From: Caldifarciminota bacterium
Lineage (GTDB): Bacteria; Hydrothermota; E44-bin80
Direction of reading: 5' to 3'
Assembly (NCBI GenBank): GCA_023127905.1
Contig: JAGMEZ010000499.1
Location: 1-7,708, forward strand
DNA: 7,708 nucleotides
Part shown: in pieces, positions 1 to 6,100 of the stretch
Layout of the letters: each line of letters begins with the position of its first letter
Position numbering within the stretch: position 1 is the first letter of the stretch
Notes under the pieces: generated by a model
What the model saw: the letters and a program-made list of their open reading frames with translations, nothing else
The model's database searches: none
What the model was told of the DNA's origin: nothing
Translations under genes and position numbers: made by a program

Positions 1-1
1 A

Positions 2-322
2 CATAAGACCAGAGAGATAAGACTGCATTGCCACCCCAATCCCTTCACTACTTCCACCACCATCTCCCTGAACCTTCCAAGCATAGGGCATAGTGCAAAG
101 GGCATAGGGCAGAACAAAGAGGGCATAGAGTTGAAAATTTACGATGTTGCTGGTAGAATTGTCAAACAATTTACTCTCCCTACTACTTACTCCTTACTCC
201 CTACTTCAGTCACCTGGGATGGGAAGGATGAAAATAGTAACAAAGCCTCAACTGGAATCTATTTCATTAAAGCAAAGATAGAAAACATAGAAATAAACCA
301 AAAAGTTGTATGTGTGAGGTAA
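2..322 (+). CDS. C-terminal sorting-domain tail of a secreted protein (partial at left edge)
   Basis: The frame is open from base 2 to the TAA at 320-322 with no upstream stop, so this is the 3' end of a longer gene. The TTG at 131 has no convincing ribosome site and is internal. The 106 visible residues form a FlgD-Ig/Por-type C-terminal domain. They contain CHPNPFTTSTTISLNLP, then LKIYDVAGRIVK, VTWDGKDEN, STGIYFIKA and a final KVVCVR. In the FCB group such tails target proteins to the type IX secretion system or the cell surface. Whether this organism has that system cannot be seen here. Two loops are unusual: the turn after the first strand pair is lengthened by a heptanucleotide repeat (81-129), and the next hairpin is made of a second heptad run (178-205). 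The passenger domain lies off the window, so the protein's activity is unknown. The gene downstream ends in the same kind of domain. Confidence 0.85.
   Translation, partial: HKTREIRLHCHPNPFTTSTTISLNLPSIGHSAKGIGQNKEGIELKIYDVAGRIVKQFTLPTTYSLLPTSVTWDGKDENSNKASTGIYFIKAKIENIEINQKVVCVR
81..129 (+). repeat. Degenerate GCATAGG heptanucleotide tandem repeat inside the coding region
   Basis: Seven consecutive 7-nt units are seen: GCATAGG, GCATAGT, GCAAAGG, GCATAGG, GCAGAAC, AAAGAGG and GCATAGA. Units 1 to 4 and 7 are near identical; units 5 and 6 have decayed. The run is translated as SIGHSAKGIGQNKEGIE, in the place where sorting domains normally have a short turn such as EAGKVS. It therefore adds roughly ten residues. 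The total of 49 nt is seven whole units, and the frame downstream is intact. Confidence 0.8.
178..205 (+). repeat. CCYTACT heptanucleotide tandem repeat inside the coding region
   Basis: Four consecutive 7-nt units are seen: CCCTACT, ACTTACT, CCTTACT and CCCTACT. A weaker unit, TTACTCT, precedes them at 171-177. The run encodes most of LPTTYSLLPTS, the hairpin between the LKIYD strand and the VTWDGK strand. Its complement, AGTAGGG, resembles a rotation of the GCATAGG unit 50 nt upstream. A common origin on opposite strands is possible but unproven. Confidence 0.72.
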
Positions 323-519
323 AAGACTATTTTGTTAGTTTAAATTTAAGCCATCTTTTTCGATATCTTTGAGTCGGTTCTATAGAGTAATTTAGAACGT
401 CTGAAATCTTTATAAAAAAATATCTTACATTTCCTTTTAGAGACATCTATTATTTTATAACATCATTTTTTATAGCTTTCAATTAACCCTCTATCAAATT
501 AATAATTTTAAAAACAAGA

Positions 520-535
520 GTGGCATTTTTGCCAC
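520..535. repeat. Hairpin 1 of a three-hairpin array
   Basis: A perfect 6-bp stem GTGGCA/TGCCAC flanks a TTTT loop, giving the apex CATTTTTG. No T-tract follows, so it is a poor stand-alone terminator. Its loop starts 62 nt before that of the next hairpin. Confidence 0.7.
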
Positions 536-575
536 AGTTAACCTCTTATATTTTTCATCTTATAAAAAATGCAAT

Positions 576-614
576 TTATGTGCGACATTTTTGTCACTCA
601 TAACTTTTTTTTTT
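576..614. repeat. Hairpin 2 of the array, followed by a T10 tract (terminator-like)
   Basis: The arms 576-587 and 592-603 pair with two mismatches (C583/A596 and T581/T598) around a TTTT loop. The apex is again CATTTTTG. One C and then ten T residues (605-614) follow, so rightward transcription could terminate here. The stem is AT-rich and imperfect, which lowers confidence in that role. Confidence 0.55.
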
Positions 615-636
615 ACATATACTTATAAAATAACCC

Positions 637-668
637 TAAAAAGTAGGGCATTTTTGCCCCACTTTTTA
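637..668. terminator. Hairpin 3 of the array, bidirectional terminator-like
   Basis: The arms 637-650 and 655-668 form a 14-position stem with one mismatch (A645/C660) around a TTTT loop. The GC-rich core GGGCA/TGCCC sits at the apex. A-rich and T-rich ends make it look like an intrinsic terminator in either direction. It could end rightward transcription from the left-edge gene, although that stop codon is over 300 nt away. It could equally be a regulatory element, since it is one of three related hairpins. Confidence 0.5.
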
Positions 669-697
669 ATGAAAATTTAGATGAACATAAGCTAAAT

Positions 698-727
698 TTG
701 GTTGAAGTATACGCATCTTTATATATT
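698..727 (+). promoter_or_regulatory. Candidate promoter for the large exported protein
   Basis: TTGGTT at 698-703, an 18-nt spacer and TATATT at 722-727 resemble a sigma70-type promoter. It sits just after the hairpin array and about 170 nt before the chosen start codon. Alternatives closer to the gene, such as TATGAT at 772-777 without a good -35, cannot be excluded in such AT-rich DNA. Confidence 0.3.
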
Positions 728-815
728 GCTTTACTTACTTTTCTACACAAAATCTGGCACGAAAATTGCTGTATGATACAATGACAATGATTAATAATCT
801 AACATTTAACTGTGG

Positions 816-840
816 AAGGAGGTGTAATATGGATAACTAA
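816..840 (+). promoter_or_regulatory. Consensus Shine-Dalgarno driving a three-codon ORF (MDN-stop) in the leader
   Basis: AAGGAGGTG (816-824) is a near-perfect anti-16S match, placed 6 nt before ATG at 829. That ATG opens only three codons (Met-Asp-Asn) before TAA at 838-840. The ORF is out of frame with the large gene and lies 55 nt before its chosen start. It may be a translated leader that affects ribosome loading, or a remnant of an older start. Confidence 0.45.
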
Positions 841-883
841 ATCTGGAGGATGGGAACGGGAAATCTTAAACTTCAGGGAAAGA

Positions 884-889
884 AAGGAG
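884..889 (+). promoter_or_regulatory. Ribosome binding site that fixes the start at 896
   Basis: AAGGAG is separated by six bases from ATG 896. Translation from this ATG immediately gives a typical signal peptide. The in-frame GTG at 812 would instead place 28 hydrophilic residues before it and has the strong Shine-Dalgarno downstream of itself. Confidence 0.75.
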
Positions 890-895
890 AAAAGC

Positions 896-3800
896 ATGAA
901 ATTAATGATTCTTTTCTTAATTGTGTTGATTACACCTTGCCTTCTTTTTCCTCAACCTCAAGCCCAGACCTGGTTAACTGATCACTGGTACTATTCCCAC
1001 TATACATCAGGTGGAGTTACACTTAGAGATGCAACTACATTTGGTTGGATAAACGGATGGGTTGTTGGTGATGAAGGAAAGGTGTTCAAGCTTGAATTTA
1101 AAGATGTGGTGGGCTCATTTGAACTTCTCGATGGGGATTATGACTTTCATGGAGTGAGTTTTGTTGATCCTGGTCAATATGGCTGGATCTGTGGAAATTA
1201 TCATTGGATAGATGAGAGAGGAGTTCTTCTAAAAATAGATGAATATGCTAATATTCTGGAAACTTATTATCCTCAAATTGGCTCAAACAGACTTGCCTGT
1301 TATGATGTTGCTTTTGCTAATGCTAATGATGGATATCTTGCTTGTTCAGACGGTTATGTCCTTAAATCCAGTGATGGTGGTATGAGCTGGTTACCAACGC
1401 TCAGAAGACCTTATCCTGATGAGGATACAACAATTTGCATTGTTCACGTAGAAGTTACTTCTGAAGACGAAGTGTGGTGCGTTGGTGATAATATGGGGGT
1501 GGTTGCGCATAGTACGAATTCAGGGGATGATTGGAATACGAAGCGACCTTTTTATTATACATATGATGATCTTCCTGATCCAGGCGAGCAACATCCAGGA
1601 AGAATGGCAAATTTTGTAATATGCCCTAATGACCCAGACAATATTGATGCAGCCTCTGTTGGCTTGTCTCATGGCAGATACGGATGGACAACAGATGGCG
1701 GAGACAATTGGTATTCGACAGCAACTCCTTCTCCTGCTCAATGGTTGAATGCTGTGGGTTCATTTATTACTGATGATTTCCTCTTTGGGAATTCAGGATA
1801 CATGGATTCTTGGAATGGGTATTACTACACAAAAGATTATGACCTTGTTGGCTGTAATACATATAATAATTTTCTTCATTATGTAACAGGTAATAATGAA
1901 GCAATTTTGTACTTCAGTGAGGGGGGACAGGGGTTCGGTGATATATATTGTTACATCACAGATCTTGAGCTTATACCCCCTTCTCCGAATTATACAGATA
2001 GGGTGAGAGTAAAATGGAGAGCACATAATTATTCATCAACTAATTGGGAAGGTGTGTTTCATATCTATCTTTCCTTCTGTGAGGAAGGTCCTTTTTTCGA
2101 AATTCACACAGAGCCCTCTAACATTCCGGCAGGACAAGTAGTAAACTTTGAATGGGATGATGATGTCTTTCCTGAGCCTCCCAACACACTCGACAATTTG
2201 CCAAGACATTATTATGTTGACATGACTACAGGAGAACGTATTTACGGGGATATGATGATTCACACAATTGGTGAACTACCTTTCCCCACACCCTCTGAAA
2301 TACCTACATTTTCTGCACAGGATGCTGCTGTGGACGAAGGATGGGAAACAGAACTAAGCTGGACCTGCAATGTACCATCACAGACATTCCATATTTACAA
2401 ACACCCTAAGAGGATGTCAGAACGATATGCATATTTGGCGACTACTGCCAATTATGCTCTGAATGACAATATGGCTCTAACTGGTTATGAATTTGAATAT
2501 CGGATTCGAAGAAACATGTCATATTTGGGTCAAGTAGTTGCATATTCTGATCCTGAAATATGTGTTGGAGCTTCGGCTGATGAAGTACCGCCAGATCAAG
2601 TTACTTATCATGAATATTCTTATGATCCACAAACACACACCCTTTTTATTAGTTGGAATCCATTGGATGATCCAACTCTTGGTGGATACTGGTTTTGCCC
2701 AACTACTGTAGGAGAAAGCCATAGTCTTAGTCAGCTTGCGCCAATTACTAGAACCTGGTACAAAGATTACTATATTTATTGGGAGACAGGTCAACAGGGT
2801 CTTGTTGCTGTTTGCGCAATGGACAGAAGCTATAATGTTGGTGAATGGCATGACGAATACATTCAAGTTCCACTTACAACAGCAACCAGCACAAACGCAA
2901 CCTATGCCAATAATGGTGAGAGGTTGCAGAGGGATGCCAATGGCAATATGTATCTTGCTTTCACATCAGGTAACCCTGATAGTATCTACTTCTCCCAGTC
3001 CTCGGATGGTGGAGCACACTGGACTAAGGAGTCTGTTGCAGAAGGTTCCTATCCAGTATTAATGCTTTATGGTAGCTATCTCCACTTACTCTGGATTAAA
3101 GATAAGACAACAGACCAGGCAAAATTGATGTATGCCTGGAAATCTATTTCTGTCGAAGGTTTTTCTACTGGGTCATGTTTATTGAATATCAATGCAGATC
3201 CTACGATAGAGAGTATGGGACCCCCATCCTTAGCAGTTTCCAGAGATTCGCTTTTTGTCACCTGGGAAAGTCGTATGTCACCACCACTCTCCTTCTATTC
3301 TGGTCTTTTTGTAGGAACTCTTCCCAACACAAGGGCTGCATCACCACCATTCTATTACGAAATGCTTGGTTTAGGTTCTTTGCTTCATACTATTTGCCCA
3401 TCTGAGACAGATACAATAATGGAATCAGTCTGTCCTTCCACTTCGGTGGACGAAAGGGGAAATCCGTACATTGTCTGGGATAGAATAAACCCCAATACGG
3501 GTTTCTTTGACATAGTAGCATGGGAAAGAAATGATGGAGACTGGTTTAGTGGAGTTATTTCAAACACTGCTGATTGTGCTGATGAAGAAGAACCTTATCT
3601 CACTTATGAGAATGGTGTTCTTCACTGCGTCTGGTCTGGTACAGAGAATAATGGAGGAGAGCCATTCAACATCTACCACAGTCAAAAATATCCTGGGCAG
3701 CCCAATGAGAGATGGGATGTACCAGAGATTGTTTACAATTCAGAATTTAATTCTTCAACACCAGTTTATGAAAGAGGTCATATAATCTGGAGTGAAGATG

Positions 3801-4726
3801 AAAAGAATATAATGATGGTACGGTATGACTATGGTGATTTGGAATGGCAGACAAGCCCCCCTGAGACTATTGCAAAGGCTGATAGCGAAACTGTTATTAA
3901 TATTAACCCAGTCGCAACATCAACCACAGATACTCTATTCATTGTCTGGAGTAATAAGGATAAATTCAATAATTACTACATTCATTATGATGAAAAACCT
4001 ATCTTGGAGATTTCTCCTCGCTATGCAGTAAATACTGGACTGGAAGAAGAGGGTGCATTTACAGTAGAGAGGGATGGTAATCAAACTTTAGGGGAAAAAT
4101 ACTATAAAACTATAGACCACTCTACAACAAATTTGATCTATAAAATTCGTGGATTAGATGAAAAACCAGGACAGGATTTAAAACTTATATTTTACCATGA
4201 ATTTAATGATGCCATTAAACTAAAGGTTAAAATTGATCATATATGGATGAACATCTGGGTGCAACCTGCAGAAACTGTCTCCGTTGAAGAGATGATTCCA
4301 GTATCCTGTCTTGGGGATGGTAAGATTAAGATCACTATTAAATCTGTGCCCCCGACACAGAATGCACCTGCTGTTTGTAGTGCTATTTGGTTTTATGATG
4401 AGACTGGTGGGGGAGGACCTATGTCATCAGGAGAAAGAGAAACACCTTTCATTTATTCGCTCAAGACTCCATTTCCTTCTCCATTTAAGGATAACACTAC
4501 GATCTATTATTCCATTGCACAATCCGGTAAGGTTTCACTCAAGATTTATGATATAACTGGAAGATGTATCAATGTACTTGAGAACGGGGTCAAGGACCCT
4601 GACGTTTACAGCGTTAGATGGAATGGATACGACAAATACAATCAGAAGGTCCCAACAGGAGTCTATTTCATAAGGTTGTCGTCGCGTGATTTTGCATCAG
4701 TGAAGAAGGTTATTTTATTGAGATAG
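896..4726 (+). CDS. Large exported multidomain beta-propeller protein with C-terminal sorting domain
   Basis: This 1276-aa protein starts at ATG 896. A signal peptide (about 1-23; hydrophobic LMILFLIVLI core, QPQA before Q24) directs export. Residues 24 to about 345 look like a BNR/YCF48-like propeller with Asp-boxes SSDGGMSW (158-165), STNSGDDW (206-213) and TTDGGDNW (265-272). An Ig/CARDB-like module follows (about 356-458), then two FN3-like modules (about 459-560 and 562-660). A second sialidase-like propeller (about 668-1034) has Asp-box SSDGGAHW (702-709) and seven recurring strands ending at F689, W733, W790, W861, W913, W965 and W1018. Residues 1035-1185 resemble a jelly-roll. The tail 1189-1276 is a sorting domain (PFPSPF, LKIYDITGR, TGVYFIRL). 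No sialidase arginine triad or other catalytic set is evident, so binding or adhesion at the cell surface is more likely than hydrolysis. Domain limits are by eye. The left neighbour has a related tail. Confidence 0.85.
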   Translation: MKLMILFLIVLITPCLLFPQPQAQTWLTDHWYYSHYTSGGVTLRDATTFGWINGWVVGDEGKVFKLEFKDVVGSFELLDGDYDFHGVSFVDPGQYGWICGNYHWIDERGVLLKIDEYANILETYYPQIGSNRLACYDVAFANANDGYLACSDGYVLKSSDGGMSWLPTLRRPYPDEDTTICIVHVEVTSEDEVWCVGDNMGVVAHSTNSGDDWNTKRPFYYTYDDLPDPGEQHPGRMANFVICPNDPDNIDAASVGLSHGRYGWTTDGGDNWYSTATPSPAQWLNAVGSFITDDFLFGNSGYMDSWNGYYYTKDYDLVGCNTYNNFLHYVTGNNEAILYFSEGGQGFGDIYCYITDLELIPPSPNYTDRVRVKWRAHNYSSTNWEGVFHIYLSFCEEGPFFEIHTEPSNIPAGQVVNFEWDDDVFPEPPNTLDNLPRHYYVDMTTGERIYGDMMIHTIGELPFPTPSEIPTFSAQDAAVDEGWETELSWTCNVPSQTFHIYKHPKRMSERYAYLATTANYALNDNMALTGYEFEYRIRRNMSYLGQVVAYSDPEICVGASADEVPPDQVTYHEYSYDPQTHTLFISWNPLDDPTLGGYWFCPTTVGESHSLSQLAPITRTWYKDYYIYWETGQQGLVAVCAMDRSYNVGEWHDEYIQVPLTTATSTNATYANNGERLQRDANGNMYLAFTSGNPDSIYFSQSSDGGAHWTKESVAEGSYPVLMLYGSYLHLLWIKDKTTDQAKLMYAWKSISVEGFSTGSCLLNINADPTIESMGPPSLAVSRDSLFVTWESRMSPPLSFYSGLFVGTLPNTRAASPPFYYEMLGLGSLLHTICPSETDTIMESVCPSTSVDERGNPYIVWDRINPNTGFFDIVAWERNDGDWFSGVISNTADCADEEEPYLTYENGVLHCVWSGTENNGGEPFNIYHSQKYPGQPNERWDVPEIVYNSEFNSSTPVYERGHIIWSEDEKNIMMVRYDYGDLEWQTSPPETIAKADSETVININPVATSTTDTLFIVWSNKDKFNNYYIHYDEKPILEISPRYAVNTGLEEEGAFTVERDGNQTLGEKYYKTIDHSTTNLIYKIRGLDEKPGQDLKLIFYHEFNDAIKLKVKIDHIWMNIWVQPAETVSVEEMIPVSCLGDGKIKITIKSVPPTQNAPAVCSAIWFYDETGGGGPMSSGERETPFIYSLKTPFPSPFKDNTTIYYSIAQSGKVSLKIYDITGRCINVLENGVKDPDVYSVRWNGYDKYNQKVPTGVYFIRLSSRDFASVKKVILLR

Positions 4727-4745
4727 ACAAAATTAAGAAAGCGAG

Positions 4746-4777
4746 AAAACAGCCTCATTTTTGAGGCTGTTTTTTTT
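4746..4777 (+). terminator. Strong intrinsic terminator of the exported-protein gene
   Basis: AACAGCCTCA, loop TTTT and TGAGGCTGTT form a perfect 10-bp stem at 4748-4771, followed by T residues to 4777. A-T pairs extend the stem at its base. It begins 19 nt after the stop. Its apex CATTTTTG is identical to those of the three leader hairpins at 520-668. Confidence 0.92.
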
Positions 4778-4812
4778 CACGTTTTTAATAACTTCATTAA
4801 ATCATTAAATAA

Positions 4813-4829
4813 GCTTTTTGAAAAAAAGC
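4813..4829. repeat. Small AT-rich hairpin between convergent genes
   Basis: GCTTTTT (4813-4819) pairs with AAAAAGC (4823-4829) around a 3-nt loop. It could contribute to ending leftward transcription, but it is weak and lies more than 100 nt past the peptidase stop codon. Confidence 0.35.
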
Positions 4830-4935
4830 GACCGCAACCACATTTGCAGAGTCCGGAAAAAAAAAGGGGACAGGCTACTTTTTTTGATTCACTCTCTTAA
4901 AAAATCTTAACTTTCTTTCAAAATCAATGGTCGCT
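4827..4935. repeat. Possible REP-like dispersed element with GGGGACAGGCTAC core
   Basis: A 7-bp inverted repeat, AGCGACC (4827-4833) and GGTCGCT (4929-4935), encloses A9-GGGGACAGGCTAC-T7 at 4857-4885. From memory, GGGGACAGGCTAC and GGTCGCTGTCCCC motifs flanked by A and T runs recur as dispersed elements in many environmental genomes, often near REP-associated tyrosine transposases. No transposase is present here. The right arm lies just beyond the peptidase stop codon. Assignment is by resemblance only. Confidence 0.4.
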
Positions 4936-4939
4936 GTTT

Positions 4940-6049
4940 CTATTTTTTTCTATTTTTAACGTATTTCTTTTCTAATTTATTGATCAACCTCATCGACTTT
5001 TCTGAAAAAGAAGGCTTATTGCTTCCTTTCATTTTAGCAACCTGATTATATAAACGGAAAAAAGCAAAAGGATTCCCTACTTCCTTAATCAATGTCTCCC
5101 TTCCTAATTCATCAATAATTGCATTCGTCATATAATAACCAGTGGGATGACCACTCATTGGAACGAGTTCGTAAAGCTGACGCCCAATTTTCTGATAGTT
5201 AGAAGTGGAATCCGCCATTTTCCTTAGAAGTTTATCTATACCTTTAATTATTTCGGGTGATTCTTCTAAATAAGATTTATACCTTCTCGACCATTGTGAC
5301 TGTTCAAAAGGTCCACCATTGAAAAATATAATTCTTTTATCAATCTGGTCAGCTATCCCTTCTGCTTGAATCTGATTGAGTACCCAAATAACACATTCAT
5401 TTGTTGTATTAATTATATCAGGATTGATAACCAATATCTTATTCCTATAAAAATGGTGAGACTCATGCCCCAATAAATATGGTAAGAATTCACCATTATC
5501 TATGGAAAAAATGATATCCACTACTATTGGAGAGTAACCACGGGCATCCATGTCAAAGATGAGAAAGGAAACCGGGGGAAGTGGATAATCCTTAATCATT
5601 TTCTCTGGTAGATATTCTTGAGCACAATTCAACGCTTCTTTCATCAATTCGGTAGTTTGCAACCATTTCTGTTGTCTCTTAATTTCCTCTTTCATATTTT
5701 TTAAACGGACATAATGTTTTACGAATCGGTTTCTGCCATTTCTTAATTCCTCTTCCAGTTCTTCAGCATTGGAAGGCATAAAAGTTAACCTAAAGTTTCT
5801 TATGAAAAATTCTTTCTTGAATTCACTTTTGGTTAAAACTGCGTATCCTGGAGTCTCAAAAAGTGAGTCCCATTGCTCAGTTGTTGGCTCCTGATCTCCT
5901 TCCAAAATTGAGACAATCTCCCAAAATCGATCCATACTTGAGAAGTCAAAGTTAGGATTCTCAATTCTTCTTTCCCTAATCCGACATCCGGATATAGTTA
6001 TAAAGAATATTAAAACTAAAATGGCTCTTTTCATAATTCCTCTTTTCAT
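4940..6049 (-). CDS. Lipoprotein with zinc-peptidase (HExxH...E) signature, DUF5700-like
   Basis: This 369-aa protein has a lipoprotein signal: basic MKRGIMKR, hydrophobic AILVLIFFITISG, and a lipobox with Cys22. It should be a membrane-anchored lipoprotein outside the cytoplasm. H195-E196-S197-H198-H199 (LLGHESHHF) is an HExxH zinc site. E230 in the QAEGIAD segment is the likely third ligand, as in gluzincin-type peptidases. A later GHPTGYYM block (about 300-307) is the kind of conserved motif seen in putative Zn-peptidase families such as DUF5700 and DUF2268. Residues 95-140 are strongly charged and helical. GAGGA lies 6 nt before ATG 6049. An in-frame ATG at 6034 (Met6) with GAGG just before it is an equally plausible start and would make the lipobox Cys17. 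The gene lies 51 nt downstream of the YlbF-like gene with no terminator between, so co-transcription is likely. The substrate is unknown. Confidence 0.8.
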   Translation of the reverse strand: MKRGIMKRAILVLIFFITISGCRIRERRIENPNFDFSSMDRFWEIVSILEGDQEPTTEQWDSLFETPGYAVLTKSEFKKEFFIRNFRLTFMPSNAEELEEELRNGRNRFVKHYVRLKNMKEEIKRQQKWLQTTELMKEALNCAQEYLPEKMIKDYPLPPVSFLIFDMDARGYSPIVVDIIFSIDNGEFLPYLLGHESHHFYRNKILVINPDIINTTNECVIWVLNQIQAEGIADQIDKRIIFFNGGPFEQSQWSRRYKSYLEESPEIIKGIDKLLRKMADSTSNYQKIGRQLYELVPMSGHPTGYYMTNAIIDELGRETLIKEVGNPFAFFRLYNQVAKMKGSNKPSFSEKSMRLINKLEKKYVKNRKK

Positions 6050-6100
6050 ACCAGTTCCTCACCGAACTTGATTCACTCCAGAAAGCGAGGCAAGAAGTGT

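Larger units (their letters stand above)
559..668. repeat. Two diverged 63-nt tandem units covering hairpins 2 and 3
   Basis: Aligned without gaps at an offset of 63, the units starting at 559 and 622 share CTTATAAAA exactly. They also share CATTTTTG exactly (586-593 and 649-656), with scattered identities between. Hairpin 1 fits the same pattern at an offset of 62, but its left portion is much less similar. The stems differ in sequence while remaining paired. Confidence 0.5.
323..811. other. Long AT-rich intergenic region without a gene
   Basis: I see no protein-coding, tRNA or rRNA signal in these 489 bases. The first 195 bases are very AT-rich and hold only minor dyads, for example GTTCTA...TAGAAC around 377-396. 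There is no clear terminator directly after the upstream stop. The structured part is 520-668, three hairpins, listed separately. The last 140 bases should contain the promoter of the downstream gene. Confidence 0.7.

Noticed and set aside
131..322. TTG 131 as the start of a 63-aa protein
   Set aside because: The frame is open to the left edge, and the upstream codons encode the conserved PNPF part of the same domain.
520..668. The hairpin array as a CRISPR array
   Set aside because: There are only three units, the conserved parts are too short, the stems vary, and the intervals are AT-rich and partly similar to one another.
812..895. GTG 812 as the start of the large exported protein
   Set aside because: It would add 28 hydrophilic residues before a clear signal peptide. 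The strong Shine-Dalgarno lies after this GTG, whereas ATG 896 has its own well-spaced site.
932..940. Lipoprotein cleavage site at Cys15 of the large protein
   Set aside because: The residue before the cysteine is proline (ITPC), which does not fit a lipobox. Ordinary signal-peptidase I cleavage near Ala23 fits better.
850..978. Small ORF from ATG 850 overlapping the signal-peptide region
   Set aside because: Its 42 or so residues show no recognisable pattern, and the overlapping frame encodes a convincing signal peptide with a better-spaced ribosome site.
2519..2866. 115-aa minus-strand open frame inside the large gene
   Set aside because: The plus-strand frame is continuous and shows propeller and FN3-like patterns. 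This antisense frame has no recognisable motif or ribosome site.
2736..3062. 108-aa plus-strand frame overlapping the large gene
   Set aside because: It is an out-of-frame shadow. The main frame runs uninterrupted through it and includes the Asp-box SSDGGAHW, so no frameshift is needed.
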